Shown: positions 1-8,702 of the stretch, in pieces
Numbering within the stretch: position 1 is the stretch's first letter
How the letters are laid out: each line of letters begins with the position of its first letter
NCBI RefSeq assembly: GCF_001645125.1
Contig: NZ_LXKA01000382.1
Span: 62,001-126,000, forward strand
Reading direction: 5' to 3'
DNA: 64,000 nt
Source: Paraburkholderia ginsengiterrae
GTDB lineage: Bacteria; Pseudomonadota; Gammaproteobacteria; Burkholderiales; Burkholderiaceae
The notes under the pieces: generated by a model
The model's input: the letters and a program-made list of their open reading frames with translations, nothing else
What the model was told of the DNA's origin: nothing
The model's database searches: none
Program-made: the position numbers and the translations under genes

Positions 1-22
1 GAGGGGCTTGAGCTCGAACATC

Positions 23-1657
23 ATGGAAAAGATACACACCAGCGTGGCAATCGTCGGCGCCGGGCCGGTTGGCTGTACGGTTGCCAATTTGCTCGGCGTC
101 TACGGCATCGAAACGATGCTGATCGATCGCAGTTTAGACGTTCTTCCATACCCTCGCGCGGTAGGCATGGATGACGAGGCGCTACGCGTCTTCCAAACCG
201 CCGGTGTGGCCGATGCGCTTATCGACGACATCATCCAGAACGTGTCGTTGCGAATGTTTACCGCGAAGGGCGAGCCTTTCGCCGATATTCGCCCTGGGAC
301 GCGCGAGTTCGGATGGTATCGCCGCAACATCTTCATGCAGCAGCTCGCCGAGGCAACGCTACGTGAGCATCTGGCGAACTATCCCCACGTCGAGATGCGT
401 CTTGGATCCGAGGTCAAATCCCTTCGGCAGGGGGCGCAGGGCGTGACGTTGGGCGTGACGGATCGCGACGGGGTGGCGCGCGAGATCGAGGCGCAGTATT
501 GCGTCGCCGCCGATGGCGGCCGCAGTACGGTCCGAGATCTCGTCGGCGTGACATTGATCGGCAATACCCATCCAATCAAATGGCTCGTGGTGGACGTGCG
601 CAACGCCGAGATGGACGCCCCCTATACAGCGTTGCATTGCGACCCGCGGCGGCCGAACGTATGCATTCATTTGCCCTTCGGCTACCGCCGCTGGGAATTT
701 ATGGTGTTTCCGCACGAAGATGCGGATCGCCTGGTCGAAGAATCATCGGTCAAATCCTTGATTGCACCGTACGTCTGGAATGTGGATCGTCTCGAAGTGG
801 TGCGCGCACGAATCTATACACATCACTCCCGAGTGGCCGATCGTTTCATTGTCGGACGCACGTTATTCGCCGGCGACGCGGCACACCTCAGCCCACCCTG
901 GATCGGTCAGGGATTGAATCTCGGCCTAAGAGATGCCGGCAACATTGCGTGGAAGCTTGCTGCCGTAGTCAATGGGCGGATGGATCCGTCGATTCTGACG
1001 AGCTACGAAGTCGAGCGACGCGATCACGCCAAGGCGATGATCGATCTCGCGGATACGTTCGGCCGGATTCTGATGCCGACGAGCAACGTCAAAGCATTTA
1101 TTCGCGACGTGTTTTTCAAGTCGTTCGGTTCTCTTGGACCCGTGCGCGACTACGTGTTGCAGATGAAGTTCAAGCCGATGCCTCGCTATGACCGGGGACT
1201 CGTCGTCGAAGCTGCGGGCGACGCGCCTGATACGGCGGTCGGCCGCATGTTCATTCAACCGGACGTTGAAGTCGGCTTGCGGGAAAAGCGGAAATTGGAC
1301 GACGTTTTAGGGCCGTGGTTCGCAATCGTTGGCTGGCGCACCGACCCCTATGAAGCACTCGATGCCGAAGGGCGAGCTTTTTGGACGTCTATGCAGGCCG
1401 TGTTCATCCGAGTTGAGCGGTCGCGCAGCGGTGCGTCACGTGCAGAGCGGATCAGTGGGTCTGCGACGACGATTTGTGTCGAAGATCTAGAAAATGCGCT
1501 GGAGCCTTGGTTTCGGCAACAAGGGCGGACGATTGCGGTCATTCGTCCGGATCGGTATGTTGCGGCCCTTGCCGATCGAGCGTCGTTTGCTGAAGTCACG
1601 CGTGCGTTCGCTGCGAAAGTGTGCTCGACAAGTCATGAATTGGAGGAGACGCTGTGA
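23..1657 (+). CDS. FAD-dependent aromatic monooxygenase (MhpA-like)
   Basis: Class A flavoprotein hydroxylase of the PheA/TfdB/MhpA family, which uses NAD(P)H and O2 to hydroxylate a phenolic ring in the cytoplasm. The N-terminus carries the Rossmann dinucleotide motif GAGPVG at residues 12-17 and a GDAAHLSPP flavin-binding motif near residue 283; a C-terminal thioredoxin-like extension completes the usual ~540 residues. I chose ATG at 23; an in-frame TTG at 8 lies one base from the GAGGGG purine run, too close to use it, and the frame is open to the left edge. It is translationally coupled to the next gene (GTGA overlap). The substrate cannot be read from sequence; closest by motif are 3-(3-hydroxyphenyl)propionate hydroxylases, but no ring-cleavage dioxygenase is in view. 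Confidence 0.85.
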   Translation: MEKIHTSVAIVGAGPVGCTVANLLGVYGIETMLIDRSLDVLPYPRAVGMDDEALRVFQTAGVADALIDDIIQNVSLRMFTAKGEPFADIRPGTREFGWYRRNIFMQQLAEATLREHLANYPHVEMRLGSEVKSLRQGAQGVTLGVTDRDGVAREIEAQYCVAADGGRSTVRDLVGVTLIGNTHPIKWLVVDVRNAEMDAPYTALHCDPRRPNVCIHLPFGYRRWEFMVFPHEDADRLVEESSVKSLIAPYVWNVDRLEVVRARIYTHHSRVADRFIVGRTLFAGDAAHLSPPWIGQGLNLGLRDAGNIAWKLAAVVNGRMDPSILTSYEVERRDHAKAMIDLADTFGRILMPTSNVKAFIRDVFFKSFGSLGPVRDYVLQMKFKPMPRYDRGLVVEAAGDAPDTAVGRMFIQPDVEVGLREKRKLDDVLGPWFAIVGWRTDPYEALDAEGRAFWTSMQAVFIRVERSRSGASRAERISGSATTICVEDLENALEPWFRQQGRTIAVIRPDRYVAALADRASFAEVTRAFAAKVCSTSHELEETL

Positions 1658-1971
1658 TACTGGAAGAACGCAGGTACACCCTGGTCCCGGGTGGTATTTC
1701 GCAATATATCGCGCAGTACGGCGCACTTGGGCGCGAATCGCAGGAAAGGCATCTCGGCAAGATGGTGGGGTGCTTCCAGTCGGAAGTGGGAGAACTCAAT
1801 CAACTTATTTTCCTGTGGCGCTACGAGAGCATGGCTGACCGCGAAACGCGTCGCGCGGCGCTCATGGCCGATGCGCGATTTGCGGAGTTCAGAAAGAGCG
1901 TGCGAGCGCTGCTAGTGCAGCAAAAAAACTGCATTCTCAATGCCGTCGTTTTTCCGGAGGCGACGCCGTGA
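1654..1971 (+). CDS. NIPSNAP family protein
   Basis: A 105-residue dimeric alpha-beta barrel protein of the NIPSNAP type, beginning with the family-like ILEERRYTLVPGG strand and having a central LIFLWRYESMADRETRR segment. Members are often encoded in aromatic or xenobiotic catabolic operons, but their biochemical role is not established. It starts with GTG inside the stop of the monooxygenase gene (GTGA overlap) behind a strong GGAGGAG Shine-Dalgarno at 1642-1648, and its own stop overlaps the next start in the same manner. The double coupling implies near-stoichiometric production with its neighbours, which suggests an accessory role (intermediate handling or isomerisation) in the same pathway; that role is inference. 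Confidence 0.8.
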   Translation: MILEERRYTLVPGGISQYIAQYGALGRESQERHLGKMVGCFQSEVGELNQLIFLWRYESMADRETRRAALMADARFAEFRKSVRALLVQQKNCILNAVVFPEATP

Positions 1972-3449
1972 GGGAAACGAACACGAAGACTGAGCCTATG
2001 CTGTTGGAAAATCCTGCTTTGCTGCGCAGCGGTGCATTCATCGGTGGCGAATGGCGAATGTCCGACGCGGGCGCTGTCATTACCGTGACGAATCCGGCCA
2101 CCGGCGCGGTTGTCGGAACGGTGCCGCGATTCGGCGCGACGCAGACGCAGGAGGCGATTGCGGCAGCGGCGGACGCGGCGCGCGAGTGGCGCAGGACCCC
2201 GGCAAAGGTACGTGCTGGCATTCTGCGGCGCTGGTACGAGCTGATGCTCGAAAATGCCGGCGACCTGGCGAGGATCATGACGTCCGAACAGGGTAAACCG
2301 CTGAGCGAGGCCCTCGGCGAAGTACGTTATGCGGCTGCTTATCTCGAGTGGTACGCGGAGGAAGCGAAGCGCATCGATGGGAGCGTGATTGCAGGGCCGT
2401 CGGTGGACAAGCGAATCCTCGTCACCCGCGAGCCGGTAGGCGTTTGTGCTGCGATCACCCCGTGGAATTTTCCGCTCGCGATGATTACGCGAAAGGCGGG
2501 CCCCGCCTTGGCCGCAGGCTGTCCGATTGTGGTAAAGCCGGCATCGCAGACACCGTTGTCTGCATTGGCGCTCGCGTATCTAGCGGAGCGTGCCGACGTT
2601 CCGGCGGGCGTGTTTTCGGTCGTGACGGGCTCAGCCAGTGAAGTCGGGACGACGCTCGCGACTAGCCCTCTCGTGAAGAAGCTGTCCTTCACGGGGTCGA
2701 CCGAGGTGGGTCGGATACTCATGGCGCAGGCTGGGTCGACGGTTAAAAAGGTGTCGATGGAATTGGGCGGGAATGCGCCGTTCATTGTCTTCGACGACGC
2801 CGACATCGATGCTGCGGTCGAAGGCGCTATCGCCAGCAAGTATAGAAATGCGGGGCAGACCTGCGTCTGTACGAATCGGTTCTATGTGCAGGATGCTGTG
2901 TACGACTTATTCGCGGAGCGGCTCTGCGCGGCAGTCGAGGTTCTGAAGGTCGGCAACGGCGCCGAGAATGGTGTGACGCAAGGACCGCTGATCGACCAGT
3001 CCGCTGTCGATAAGGTCATCGACCATATCGGAGACGCCTTGGAGAAAGGGGCTCGATTGTTGTGCGGTGGTACGTTGCACCCGCTCGGCGGAACTTTCTT
3101 CAAGCCGACGATATTGGCGGACGCGACCAGCGCAATGAAGATCGCGCATGAGGAGACATTTGGCCCGGTTGCGGCGCTTTTCCGGTTTGCATCGGAGAGC
3201 GAGGTGATCGAACTCGCCAACGATACGGAATATGGCCTGGCTAGCTATGTCTATAGCCGCGATCTCGGTCGGGTATTCCGCGTGTCGGAATCGCTCGAAT
3301 ACGGGATGGTCGGGGTCAACACCGGGCTGATCTCCAACGAGATGGCGCCATTCGGTGGAGTCAAGCAATCCGGCATGGGGCGGGAAGGTTCGAAGTTCGG
3401 AGTGGACGACTACACGACGCTGAAATACACGTGTATCGCAGGGCTGTAG
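1968..3449 (+). CDS. NAD(P)-dependent aldehyde dehydrogenase, succinate-semialdehyde dehydrogenase type
   Basis: Oxidises an aldehyde to the acid with NAD(P)+. Length 493 matches the GabD subgroup (about 480-490). General base Glu265 sits in VSMELGGNAPF and nucleophile Cys299 in NAGQTCVCTNRFYV, the second-cysteine variant typical of GabD-like enzymes; the N-terminal WNFPLAM motif and C-terminal GGVKQSGMGREG complete the family picture. The GTG start at 1968 overlaps the NIPSNAP stop and follows a CCGGAGG ribosome site; an in-frame ATG at 1998 is an alternative. In this operon it probably removes the semialdehyde or aldehyde produced downstream of the monooxygenase, rather than GABA-derived succinic semialdehyde; this is inference. 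No GABA aminotransferase is adjacent. Confidence 0.9.
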   Translation: MRETNTKTEPMLLENPALLRSGAFIGGEWRMSDAGAVITVTNPATGAVVGTVPRFGATQTQEAIAAAADAAREWRRTPAKVRAGILRRWYELMLENAGDLARIMTSEQGKPLSEALGEVRYAAAYLEWYAEEAKRIDGSVIAGPSVDKRILVTREPVGVCAAITPWNFPLAMITRKAGPALAAGCPIVVKPASQTPLSALALAYLAERADVPAGVFSVVTGSASEVGTTLATSPLVKKLSFTGSTEVGRILMAQAGSTVKKVSMELGGNAPFIVFDDADIDAAVEGAIASKYRNAGQTCVCTNRFYVQDAVYDLFAERLCAAVEVLKVGNGAENGVTQGPLIDQSAVDKVIDHIGDALEKGARLLCGGTLHPLGGTFFKPTILADATSAMKIAHEETFGPVAALFRFASESEVIELANDTEYGLASYVYSRDLGRVFRVSESLEYGMVGVNTGLISNEMAPFGGVKQSGMGREGSKFGVDDYTTLKYTCIAGL

Positions 3450-3733
3450 ACTCCTGGCGAAAACGTTGCATGACGGACTTTGCCCGTGAGCAGATTCCTC
3501 AGACGGAAGCATGTCAATTCAAGGGCTTGCAGCCTGTCCATTAGACTGATTTTATTCTCCCGGATCACCAGACGATTTGCGCGCATCTGCCCCGGCACAG
3601 CAAATAAACAACACTCCACAACGAAAATCTTGTGCGTCAAGAAAACGAGGAGCTATGCTCCCGCTCACACTCTCCTTGTTCGAGCGTGCGGAAGAAGTGT
3701 CCCAGCCGGCCCACCAATTACTGTGGATCGCTA

Positions 3734-4909
3734 ATGAAAAAGATCATCTTCCCCACTGTCGCTGGCGCGCTTTTCGCTGCGGCGACTTCGTCAGCATTCG
3801 CACAGAGCTCGGTCACGCTGTACGGCATCGTCGATGAAGCCATCCGGTATCAGACGAATGCCGGTCCCGGCGGCAAGGACCAGGTCGCCATGACATCCGG
3901 CCCGGAAACCCACAGTCGTTGGGGCTTGAGGGGCAGTGAGGATCTCGGGGACGGCTGGTCCGCGATATTCCGCCTCGAAAACGGCTTCGAAGCCTTCAAT
4001 GGGCAGCTACACGTTCCCGGCACACTGTTCAGTCGACAGGCTTTCGTAGGCCTGTCGAACAACACGTGGGGCTCGTTGACCTTCGGCAGGCAATACGCGC
4101 CGGCCTACGACACCTTGGGCGATATCTTCGATCCGCTGACCGTTGGCAACTACTGGCAAAACAGCTGGATGTATAACGGCATCGGCCCTTATCTCGAAGT
4201 CAACAACTCGATCAAGTACAAGGGCAGCTTCGATGGCCTCGCGATTGACGCCCTTTACGGCTTGAGCAACCAGCCGGGCGCGCTCGGGCTAGGCGCCACC
4301 TATGCCGCGGAACTGACGTACACGTATGGCCCTGCCATGCTCAACGCAGGCTACCAGCAGGTCTCCGTGCCGACATCTGCGGCCGGCTCTTCGGTCGGCA
4401 CCAGTGTCGGCAGCGCAGTCAATGGCGCCAAGACCAACTTCCTGCACATCAGCGGCGCGTATCAGGTCACCCCTGACATTCGCCTGTTGGCCGGCTGGCT
4501 GCGGGGGCAGGACAAGACGGGTTTGACCGACAGCTACATGCAGCAATCTGGCGCGCCGACACTGAAGGGCGGCAGCCCCAACCGCATCGACAACACCTAT
4601 TACGTCGGTGCGAACTGGCATGCCATCGCCCCGCTGCTTTTCACGTTCGCCTACTACTACGGGCAGACGCGCAATGCTGAACTGCTCGATGGTTCGCTCG
4701 GACGGGGCGTGAACCAGTCGGCTACCGTTCTCGCCGAATACTCGTTCACAAAACGCACGGAAATCTACGGGATCACTGACTTCGCGCGCGGCACCGGCGC
4801 CTTCTCCGCCGACTACCCGGGCGGCGTCAACGGCCAGGGCGTTCCGACCAACACGATTGGCCGGACCAATCAGGTCGGCGTGGCAATCGGACTTCGCACG
4901 ATGTTCTAA
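3734..4909 (+). CDS. Gram-negative porin
   Basis: Outer-membrane general diffusion porin of the Burkholderia OmpC-like family (16-strand barrel, trimer expected). The precursor has 391 residues with a classical signal peptide (Lys-rich start, hydrophobic core, cleavage after AFA at residue 23); the mature protein opens with QSSVTLYGIVDEAIRY, contains the family motif SRWGLRGSEDLGDGWSA, and ends in phenylalanine as required for BAM insertion. The reading frame is open further upstream, but only the ATG at 3734 gives the signal peptide. It lies 284 bp after the dehydrogenase with no obvious terminator between, so it may carry the substrate of the preceding operon or be independent. Substrate preference is unknown. 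Confidence 0.93.
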   Translation: MKKIIFPTVAGALFAAATSSAFAQSSVTLYGIVDEAIRYQTNAGPGGKDQVAMTSGPETHSRWGLRGSEDLGDGWSAIFRLENGFEAFNGQLHVPGTLFSRQAFVGLSNNTWGSLTFGRQYAPAYDTLGDIFDPLTVGNYWQNSWMYNGIGPYLEVNNSIKYKGSFDGLAIDALYGLSNQPGALGLGATYAAELTYTYGPAMLNAGYQQVSVPTSAAGSSVGTSVGSAVNGAKTNFLHISGAYQVTPDIRLLAGWLRGQDKTGLTDSYMQQSGAPTLKGGSPNRIDNTYYVGANWHAIAPLLFTFAYYYGQTRNAELLDGSLGRGVNQSATVLAEYSFTKRTEIYGITDFARGTGAFSADYPGGVNGQGVPTNTIGRTNQVGVAIGLRTMF

Positions 4910-4921
4910 AGACGCGCGTTT

Positions 4922-5278
4922 TTAGCCATTCCCACCGTGCCAAAGTGTCAGTTTGTTCGACACGACAAGCACCCCCGGGACGGTTCGCGCAATTTGCTCA
5001 GCCTGACGGATCTGATCGGCGCTATGCACCGTCCCGGTCAGAAACACCGCGCCGTCGCGCGCACGGACAAACACGCCCGCCGCATTGAAGCCAGGCGCCT
5101 GAGCCAGCGCTTGCCGGACAGCCTTCGACAGAGCGCGGTCGGACTGCGTCTCGGTATCGTGGCCCATCTCCTGTGACGGCCCCGACACGGTGTACGTTGG
5201 ACCCGTTTGCACGCAAGCCGACAAAATCGCCGTCACCCCTGCAGCCGCCCACAGAGTCCGTACAGGTTTGCAGATCAT
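4922..5278 (-). CDS. BON-domain lipoprotein
   Basis: A 118-residue exported lipoprotein. The start ATG at 5278 gives a short signal with lipobox ILSAC and acylated Cys22; a longer reading frame up to 5386 would bury this signal and was rejected. Residues about 45-112 form one BON domain (pattern AVFLTGTVHSADQIRQAEQIARTVPGV), a phospholipid-binding fold found in periplasmic OsmY-like proteins and in secretins. Expected role is envelope maintenance or stress resistance at the inner face of the outer membrane. It is convergent with the porin gene, ending only 12 bp away. Confidence 0.85.
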   Translation of the reverse strand: MICKPVRTLWAAAGVTAILSACVQTGPTYTVSGPSQEMGHDTETQSDRALSKAVRQALAQAPGFNAAGVFVRARDGAVFLTGTVHSADQIRQAEQIARTVPGVLVVSNKLTLWHGGNG

Positions 5279-5701
5279 GACCTTTGTCCGGTGGCAATTT
5301 GGGGCGCTTGCCAAAATGCTGTATGTCAGCACAGCATGTCGATTTGCGTGAACAGCCCGTCCACTGGCTGGGCTATTGCTCCCCATGGTCTGAATTATGG
5401 CGTGCCACTAAGGCTTGTTGAAATCGATTTTTCTCTTCGCCAGAAGCGCCTCCGACATAGGGCATTGGGGTGAGCACGATTTCGAATTCGTACATCCTCT
5501 CGTGTCTGATCCCGTCAATATCGGATAGATGCGCGCTCGCGCAGCATCGCTGCGGCTCAGCGAAACAACCCCAGCGGCCGATTCCCGAAAACGAAAACGC
5601 GCAGATAAATCTGCGCGTCTCAAGCGTTATTCCCTCAACAGACCACGGACGTCCAGGCACCACTCAATCGACGGCACGAGGCTGCAATCAATCCCGCCAA
5701 T
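5279..5701. other. Intergenic region with a minus-strand terminator
   Basis: 423 bp separating two minus-strand genes. Several open frames overlap here on both strands but none has a credible ribosome site, signal peptide or family motif. The only clear element is the hairpin and T-tract listed separately at 5588-5618. Confidence 0.5.
5588..5618 (-). terminator. Rho-independent terminator of the DUF4148-like gene
   Basis: A perfect 10-bp stem (ACGCGCAGAT at 5597-5606 pairing with ATCTGCGCGT at 5609-5618) with a very short loop. Read on the minus strand it is followed by a T-rich stretch (the + strand has CGAAAACGAAAA-like sequence just before it). It lies about 85 bp beyond the stop of the gene ending at 5702. 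Confidence 0.7.
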
Positions 5702-6004
5702 TTATGCGCCGCCAAAAAACACGGGCTTCATTCCATCATTCGGGTCAGGGCGAACAGAGCCTTGGATTTTATGTCCCAAGTGGGAGACGGCGGTGCCGAA
5801 CGCACGCAGTTCACGATGGCTACCCGACGCCAAAGTACCGTCAGCAACCCCGCCAAAATCGGTCGCAGCGCCACTTGCTTGATACGCGCTAGTTTGTGTG
5901 GCCTGAACATTGGTCGGAGCGACCGCTTCGTTCGATTGGGCAAAGGATGAGACAGCCGGAATAGCGAGAGCAGTTGCGACGATGAGCGATTGAACGAGTT
6001 TCAT
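5702..6004 (-). CDS. Small exported DUF4148-like protein
   Basis: A 100-residue protein with a signal peptide (MKLVQSLIVATALAIPAVSS, cleavage after FAQ region) of the type shared by Burkholderiaceae DUF4148 proteins; the mature part (SAYQASGAATDFGGVADGTLASG) is low-complexity and carries the Y-G-G-V-G-T-x-ASG pattern of this group. Function unknown, predicted periplasmic. The start was set by a strong GGAGGT ribosome site 7-12 bases upstream; the frame remains open further upstream to 6145 but without signal. A second member of the same group is at 8442-8702. It has its own terminator at 5588-5618, so it is a monocistronic unit. Confidence 0.75.
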   Translation of the reverse strand: MKLVQSLIVATALAIPAVSSFAQSNEAVAPTNVQATQTSAYQASGAATDFGGVADGTLASGSHRELRAFGTAVSHLGHKIQGSVRPDPNDGMKPVFFGGA

Positions 6005-6190
6005 GATGCTTACCTCCAGACTTCGTTTGTCCGCAAACGCCCGTTTGCGTTTCAGTGCTTGCAGTCTAGGCTGCGGCCTGTTCGCAATTAAGTACTTGCA
6101 AAACAAAACAATGTTGTAGAAATAAGTACAAACCCTTAGACGCAAACATCGCGCACGCGGCAGCTTGCGTGCGCTCCATATCTGGAATCG

Positions 6191-7300
6191 TCACCCAGCG
6201 CGTTCGATCACTTCCGTCCGTATGCCCCATCGCGCAAACTCTGGTGCGAACTCGTGCAAGCTCAGCAAACCCGGACTGGTCTGTGCACCGATCGGGAATG
6301 CATCGCCGCCCGCCAGCCTCCGAGCTAATAAAATTGCCGCCATGCAAGGGACTTCCGGACCGTAGTTGTCGCCTACGGTCAGGTGCCATTCGACGCACAG
6401 CGGTTGCCCTTGAAGTGATCGTCCATCGAGCCGGATGACCATGCCGCCAAGTCCTGAGCCGAAGCGATCGAACCACGTCCCGATGCCATGCACTAATGGC
6501 GCCAGCAGGCTTGCGCGTGGGAGCAGTCGCTTGTGTCGCGCCCATGCAATCAAAGCGAATACGCGCTGCGTCAGTGCTACTTCAAGCGCCGCACGAAACA
6601 TGACGGTGGTCACACCCGCATAGCGACGCGGGAACAACTCCAGGTCCGGAACGTCGCACAATGCCGCCAACCGCGGTGTCAAGTGTGCAAATTGGACACG
6701 TGTCGGGCGTGCCCAACCCACCTGCTGCACCCATCCACCCGCTTGCCACACCGGGACCGCCTCGCCGCAGTATGACAACACGGCGGCCAGCGTCGCTTTG
6801 CCTCGTGGGGCATGCTGTGCCGGTGCGATACACATATCGATCGAGGAAAGTTCGTCGAAACGATTGCGCAGATCGTCGACGACGGCCGCCGAGAGCGAAG
6901 ACAGCGTACTCACGCCGCTAATGGCCGTGCGTCTAGCGGCTTTGAACTGCGCATCCAATGCGTCGGGGAAATCGCAGACGAACCGGCGGCCATCCGCAAG
7001 GTCAACATAGTGCGCGCCGCACTCTGCAACCGTTCGTGCAATATCGTAGCCTTGCCCTTGAAACGGCCCTGCCGTATGGATTACCAGACCTGGTTTGATG
7101 TCGCCGAGTCGCTGGCCAAAATCGGTTGCGCCGGTATCAAGCGCTATTGCGGGGACGCTTCCGGCCAAGGTTGCCGCGAACGCAGTTGCTCGCGCCTCGC
7201 TTCGCCCGGCAATCACGAGTTCTATTTCCGCATTGCCAGCAAGCGCGCGGCAAATGCGTGCACCGAAGTTGCCGTAGCCACCAAGCACGACGACTCGCAT
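6191..7300 (-). CDS. Saccharopine dehydrogenase-like NAD(P)-binding protein
   Basis: 369 residues. The N-terminus is a Rossmann fold with GGYGNFG at residues 7-13 and a following IAGRSEARA strand, as in the saccharopine dehydrogenase NADP-binding family (Pfam Sacchrp_dh_NADP). The C-terminal half has the substrate/dimerisation region but no recognisable signature of lysine-pathway enzymes, so it is better called a family member of unknown substrate; bacterial homologues include trans-acting enoyl reductase-like proteins. No metabolic partner is adjacent: the next gene upstream is divergent (cupin at 7487) and downstream is a DUF4148-like gene. Confidence 0.8.
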   Translation of the reverse strand: MRVVVLGGYGNFGARICRALAGNAEIELVIAGRSEARATAFAATLAGSVPAIALDTGATDFGQRLGDIKPGLVIHTAGPFQGQGYDIARTVAECGAHYVDLADGRRFVCDFPDALDAQFKAARRTAISGVSTLSSLSAAVVDDLRNRFDELSSIDMCIAPAQHAPRGKATLAAVLSYCGEAVPVWQAGGWVQQVGWARPTRVQFAHLTPRLAALCDVPDLELFPRRYAGVTTVMFRAALEVALTQRVFALIAWARHKRLLPRASLLAPLVHGIGTWFDRFGSGLGGMVIRLDGRSLQGQPLCVEWHLTVGDNYGPEVPCMAAILLARRLAGGDAFPIGAQTSPGLLSLHEFAPEFARWGIRTEVIERAG

Positions 7301-7486
7301 AGGCTATCGCTCCATTTGTTGTGTTCGAAACGTGTGAAAGAGTCCCTGCCGTCAGCCTTGCTCAGCAACATCCAATGCGGCAACAACAGCTGATTCGCAC
7401 AAGGTTTGTTAAAGTCATCGCGAATGGAAGCCGAAACCAGGTTTGCCGGCATTCGCTGCCGAGTATTATCTTGAATGGAGAAGACA

Positions 7487-7903
7487 TTGAAAACGACTAC
7501 CTGTTTGACTGTCGTAGCTGTCGCCTTGGGCTCGGCTGTCTGCCTACCTTGTGCCGCGCAAGAGTCGGGAACCGTCAAGCCTCAAATACTTCTTCAGCAA
7601 ATGGTCGAAGGCATGCCGAAAGGGGAAAAACAGGAACTTCGCGTTTTGACAGCGAGTTTCAAACCCGGCGATAAAACCGTTTTTCATACGCACAGGTTTC
7701 CGGTGACTGTTTATGTGCTGGAGGGTACCTTCACTTTAGAGATGGAAGACATGGCGCCCGTCACCGTCACTCAAGGTCAGGCAATGGTGGAGCCGCCGCA
7801 CGTGAAGATGACCGGTTATAACCGAAGCACCAGCGAGTCCCTCCGTGTCGTTGTCTTTTACGCCAGCGACCTGGACACACCGTTTCTTGATCCATTGCAT
7901 TGA
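7487..7903 (+). CDS. Exported cupin-domain protein
   Basis: A 138-residue single-domain cupin with an N-terminal signal peptide (MKTTTCLTVVAVALGSAV... cleaved near CAAQ). Cupin motif 1 is visible as FKPGDKTVFHTHRFPVTVYVLEGTF and motif 2 around QAMVEPPHVKMTGYN; the histidines suggest a metal site. I set the start at TTG 7487, because TGGAGAAG lies 6 bases before it; an in-frame ATG at 7475 overlaps that ribosome site and has none of its own. Predicted periplasmic, function unknown, probably transcribed alone and divergently from the saccharopine dehydrogenase-like gene. Confidence 0.8.
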   Translation: MKTTTCLTVVAVALGSAVCLPCAAQESGTVKPQILLQQMVEGMPKGEKQELRVLTASFKPGDKTVFHTHRFPVTVYVLEGTFTLEMEDMAPVTVTQGQAMVEPPHVKMTGYNRSTSESLRVVVFYASDLDTPFLDPLH

Positions 7904-7950
7904 TCTCGTCGGAAAGTACGGCGATCTGTTGTCGTACTCCTGATACATGC

Positions 7951-8247
7951 CTATTGAACCGAGCGGTATCCTTGGCCGTGCAATTGCCGGTACACCCAGC
8001 CGCTGCCATGGCGTGCGCAGCAGACGTTTTTCGTCACGAACAGTAGCAAAGCCGCAGTCAGAAAGGCCGGATGGTCGAAACAGCCGAGGAGACCGGCAGC
8101 AGCATCGGCCGCGGCCATCCGTCCCCCTTGAATGACCAGTCCTTCGGAATATGCCCACAGGGTGCCGAATATTAAGGCAGACCAGTTGAATCCGCGCTTG
8201 ACCCGTCGCTCGGGCATTGTCGGGTGGATCATTAGAGACGATGTCAT
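7951..8247 (-). CDS. Small membrane protein, DUF2628-like
   Basis: 98 residues. The motif KRGFNWSALIFGTLWAYSEGL resembles the F-N-W-x-A-x-x-F-G-x-x-W signature of DUF2628 proteins, followed by two hydrophobic segments (about 45-58 and 60-72) and a short basic tail ending in QLHGQGYRSVQ. Inner-membrane location is likely; function unknown. The start is uncertain: ATG at 8247 or 8232, neither with a convincing ribosome site. It is convergent with the cupin gene, 47 bp apart. Confidence 0.55.
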   Translation of the reverse strand: MTSSLMIHPTMPERRVKRGFNWSALIFGTLWAYSEGLVIQGGRMAAADAAAGLLGCFDHPAFLTAALLLFVTKNVCCARHGSGWVYRQLHGQGYRSVQ

Positions 8248-8441
8248 GGTGCATGCCGGACGAGAGCGAGGATATATCGTTTATCGTCCTGAAAACGACG
8301 TTCTTTAGCCGGCCGGCACGCTCCCACTCTCCATGCCTTCTCTCCAAGCGTTGCGCTGCATGAGAGGGCGCCCATGTATAACAGTTCACATGCGCGATGA
8401 CGCACTCCGTATGAACGGCGGCTCGATAATCATCGACAGCA

Positions 8442-8702
8442 CTAGAAAGCGGGACCGACTACTGACATTGAGTAACGTCCAACGTTCACCCCAGCAATCT
8501 GCCGGGACTGGCCGCCATTCCGTCTGACGGTGTTCATCGCCGCCTGCTTTTGAACATTGGAATCAAAGGACTGATACGTTGGATCTGCGTGAACCAGCTG
8601 GGCCCTCACGTCTCCGTTCACCGCCGGCGGCGTCGATTGCGCGAAGGAAGATACGGCCGGCATCAGGATCGATGCTGCAACGATAATCTGAATGAGCTTC
8701 AT
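8442..8702 (-). CDS. Small exported DUF4148-like protein
   Basis: An 86-residue protein with the signal peptide MKLIQIIVAASILMPAVSS and cleavage after FAQ, almost the same leader as the protein at 5702-6004. The mature part contains VRAQLVHADPTYQSF, the remnant of the DUF4148 pattern V-R-A-E-L-x-x-x-x-x-x-Y. Start ATG at 8702 is preceded by AAAGGAA at suitable distance. Function unknown, periplasmic. Paralogues of this kind occur in many copies in Burkholderiaceae genomes. Confidence 0.8.
   Translation of the reverse strand: MKLIQIIVAASILMPAVSSFAQSTPPAVNGDVRAQLVHADPTYQSFDSNVQKQAAMNTVRRNGGQSRQIAGVNVGRYSMSVVGPAF

Noticed and set aside
5373-5663. A 96-codon minus-strand frame between the BON and DUF4148-like genes
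   Set aside because: It runs through the terminator hairpin at 5588-5618 and has no ribosome site, signal or family.
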